A stretch of 64,000 bases of DNA from Roseimaritima ulvae (GTDB lineage: Bacteria > Planctomycetota > Planctomycetia > Pirellulales > Pirellulaceae), in NCBI RefSeq assembly GCF_008065135.1, contig NZ_CP042914.1, forward strand, positions 2,480,001 through 2,544,000, given 5' to 3'. Positions 63,367 through 64,000 of the stretch are shown piece by piece. A model generated the notes under the pieces. The model did not search any database. It was given only the letters and a program-made list of their open reading frames with translations, and was not told where the DNA came from. The position numbers were made by a program, and so were the translations under genes. Each line of letters opens with the position of its first letter. Within the stretch, counting starts at the first letter, position 1.

Positions 63367-64000
63367 TCAGCTAGCCTTTGGCTGGAGCAAGCGAGTGGCA
63401 ACCCATTGCCCGACGCCGCGGCCGGATTCCAGCCCCGCCGTATTGTCAAAGTCAAAATGAATCCCGCCATAGATACGGCTGATACCGGCTTCTTCGGCGG
63501 CGTGCCAAAAGCTGGTGAAGTGGCGGGTCACGATGCGATCTTCGGCCAGCGGTTTTTGGGCCGCCGATGGACGTCGATCGATTTCGCTTGAGAAAGCAAA
63601 GTTGTCACCGAACAGCCCCGTTAACACTTCCGCTGCAGCGCCGCTAAAGGTGCTGTGCCCAGACGTATAGGTAGGAAACGGAGGCGTGGCAACCAGCGGG
63701 AGCCAGTTCTCCACCGTGACCGTGGACGCGTTACCATCGGTTTCGGCGTAGCGAATCGCGTCGATCGGACGCCAGAAGTCGTAGCCGTATTTGGCGTCCC
63801 AAGAAGCGATCCCAGCGTCGGCCAAGGCATAGTTCACTAAAGCAAAGGTACGAGCCGATTCGAGGAGCCCGAGTTGCTGCGCCGAGATCGTCTCACTGGC
63901 AATTTGATTCCAGTGTCCAGGTGGTGTGTAAGTGCCGCCGCCGTCGGCCCAAAAAATAGCGATTTCCGTTTGATCCGCCGTGCGTTCGGTACTGCTGTAA
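63367..64000 (-). CDS. Vanadium-dependent haloperoxidase / PAP2-like phosphatase (5' truncated)
   Basis: The frame runs off the right window edge; about 211 codons are visible. Upstream of the first in-window start codon it continues as ERTADQTEIAIFWADGGGTY, then HWNQIA, typical of vanadium chloroperoxidase-like proteins. The vanadate/phosphate site is clear: PTYTSGHSTFSGAAAEVL (Gly-His acid-base) and RIYGGIHFDFDN (last His ligand). These exported enzymes oxidise halides with H2O2 or dephosphorylate substrates. The missing N-terminal half holds the remaining Lys/Arg ligands, so the subtype is undecided. Confidence 0.85.
   Translation of the reverse strand, partial: YSSTERTADQTEIAIFWADGGGTYTPPGHWNQIASETISAQQLGLLESARTFALVNYALADAGIASWDAKYGYDFWRPIDAIRYAETDGNASTVTVENWLPLVATPPFPTYTSGHSTFSGAAAEVLTGLFGDNFAFSSEIDRRPSAAQKPLAEDRIVTRHFTSFWHAAEEAGISRIYGGIHFDFDNTAGLESGRGVGQWVATRLLQPKAS

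Overview
The window is GC-rich bacterial chromosome that reads as a planctomycete, most likely of the Pirellulaceae (Rhodopirellula-like). The evidence is two DUF1501 + PSD1 (PSCyt1/DUF1549/DUF1553) gene pairs, an ECF sigma / FecR-LamG operon of the planctomycete type, a GYF_2-domain protein, a basic AT-hook-like small protein and many secreted proteins of unknown function. Genes are short transcription units on both strands, often coupled by 4-nt start/stop overlaps. I saw no tRNA, rRNA, CRISPR array or prophage.

Layout. 1-7 kb: the tail of a PDZ-like protein, a UbiD decarboxylase/SDR pair, leucyl aminopeptidase and a ferric-iron-type binding lipoprotein. 6.4-13 kb: an exported HEXXH peptidase, a Trm112-like protein, a TIM-barrel epimerase, a GYF_2 protein, an M20 hydrolase and a class III aminotransferase. 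12.9-24.5 kb: first DUF1501/PSD1 pair, a phytoene-desaturase-like oxidoreductase, an SDR, a PEBP protein, a beta-propeller/amidohydrolase fusion and a SUI1 factor. 24.7-31 kb: an exported CXXCH protein, a HAD phosphatase, an unknown exported protein and a RAYT transposase inside repeats. 30-36.6 kb: a four-gene operon, sigma factor -> FecR/LamG -> PSD1 -> DUF1501. 37-45 kb: HesB/IscA, an HD phosphohydrolase, TrmL, agmatine deiminase, a degenerate AroE-like protein and membrane proteins. 45-53.7 kb: an M24 peptidase, a second RAYT between two long palindromic repeats, an ABC-2 permease, a lipoprotein, a desaturase and ribulokinase. 53.7-64 kb: serine dehydratase, ceramidase, the AT-hook-like protein, an ABC importer pair, an active ketosynthase with a catalytically dead partner, an outer-membrane-like protein and a truncated vanadium haloperoxidase.

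The most striking signal is non-coding. At least seven families of interspersed palindromic (REP/REPIN-like) repeats fill the gaps. Two RAYT genes each sit between copies of a different family. A third layer is a ~190-bp MITE with GGGACGTGAAAGGTATTA-type terminal inverted repeats. Three full copies and one 73-bp derivative are present, and each lies in the 3-4 nt loop of a hairpin: two loops are in the REPIN family, one in the RAYT1-associated family and one in an unassigned palindrome. In the three full copies the flanks fit a 1-nt target duplication. This suggests a small element that targets hairpin tips of other repeats. Other points worth a second look are the ketosynthase/dead-ketosynthase pair, the AroE-like protein without catalytic residues, a duplicated 14-bp palindromic operator candidate at 20.0 kb, coding sequences that end inside repeats, and an orphan terminator at 45.0 kb that implies an unannotated small transcript.
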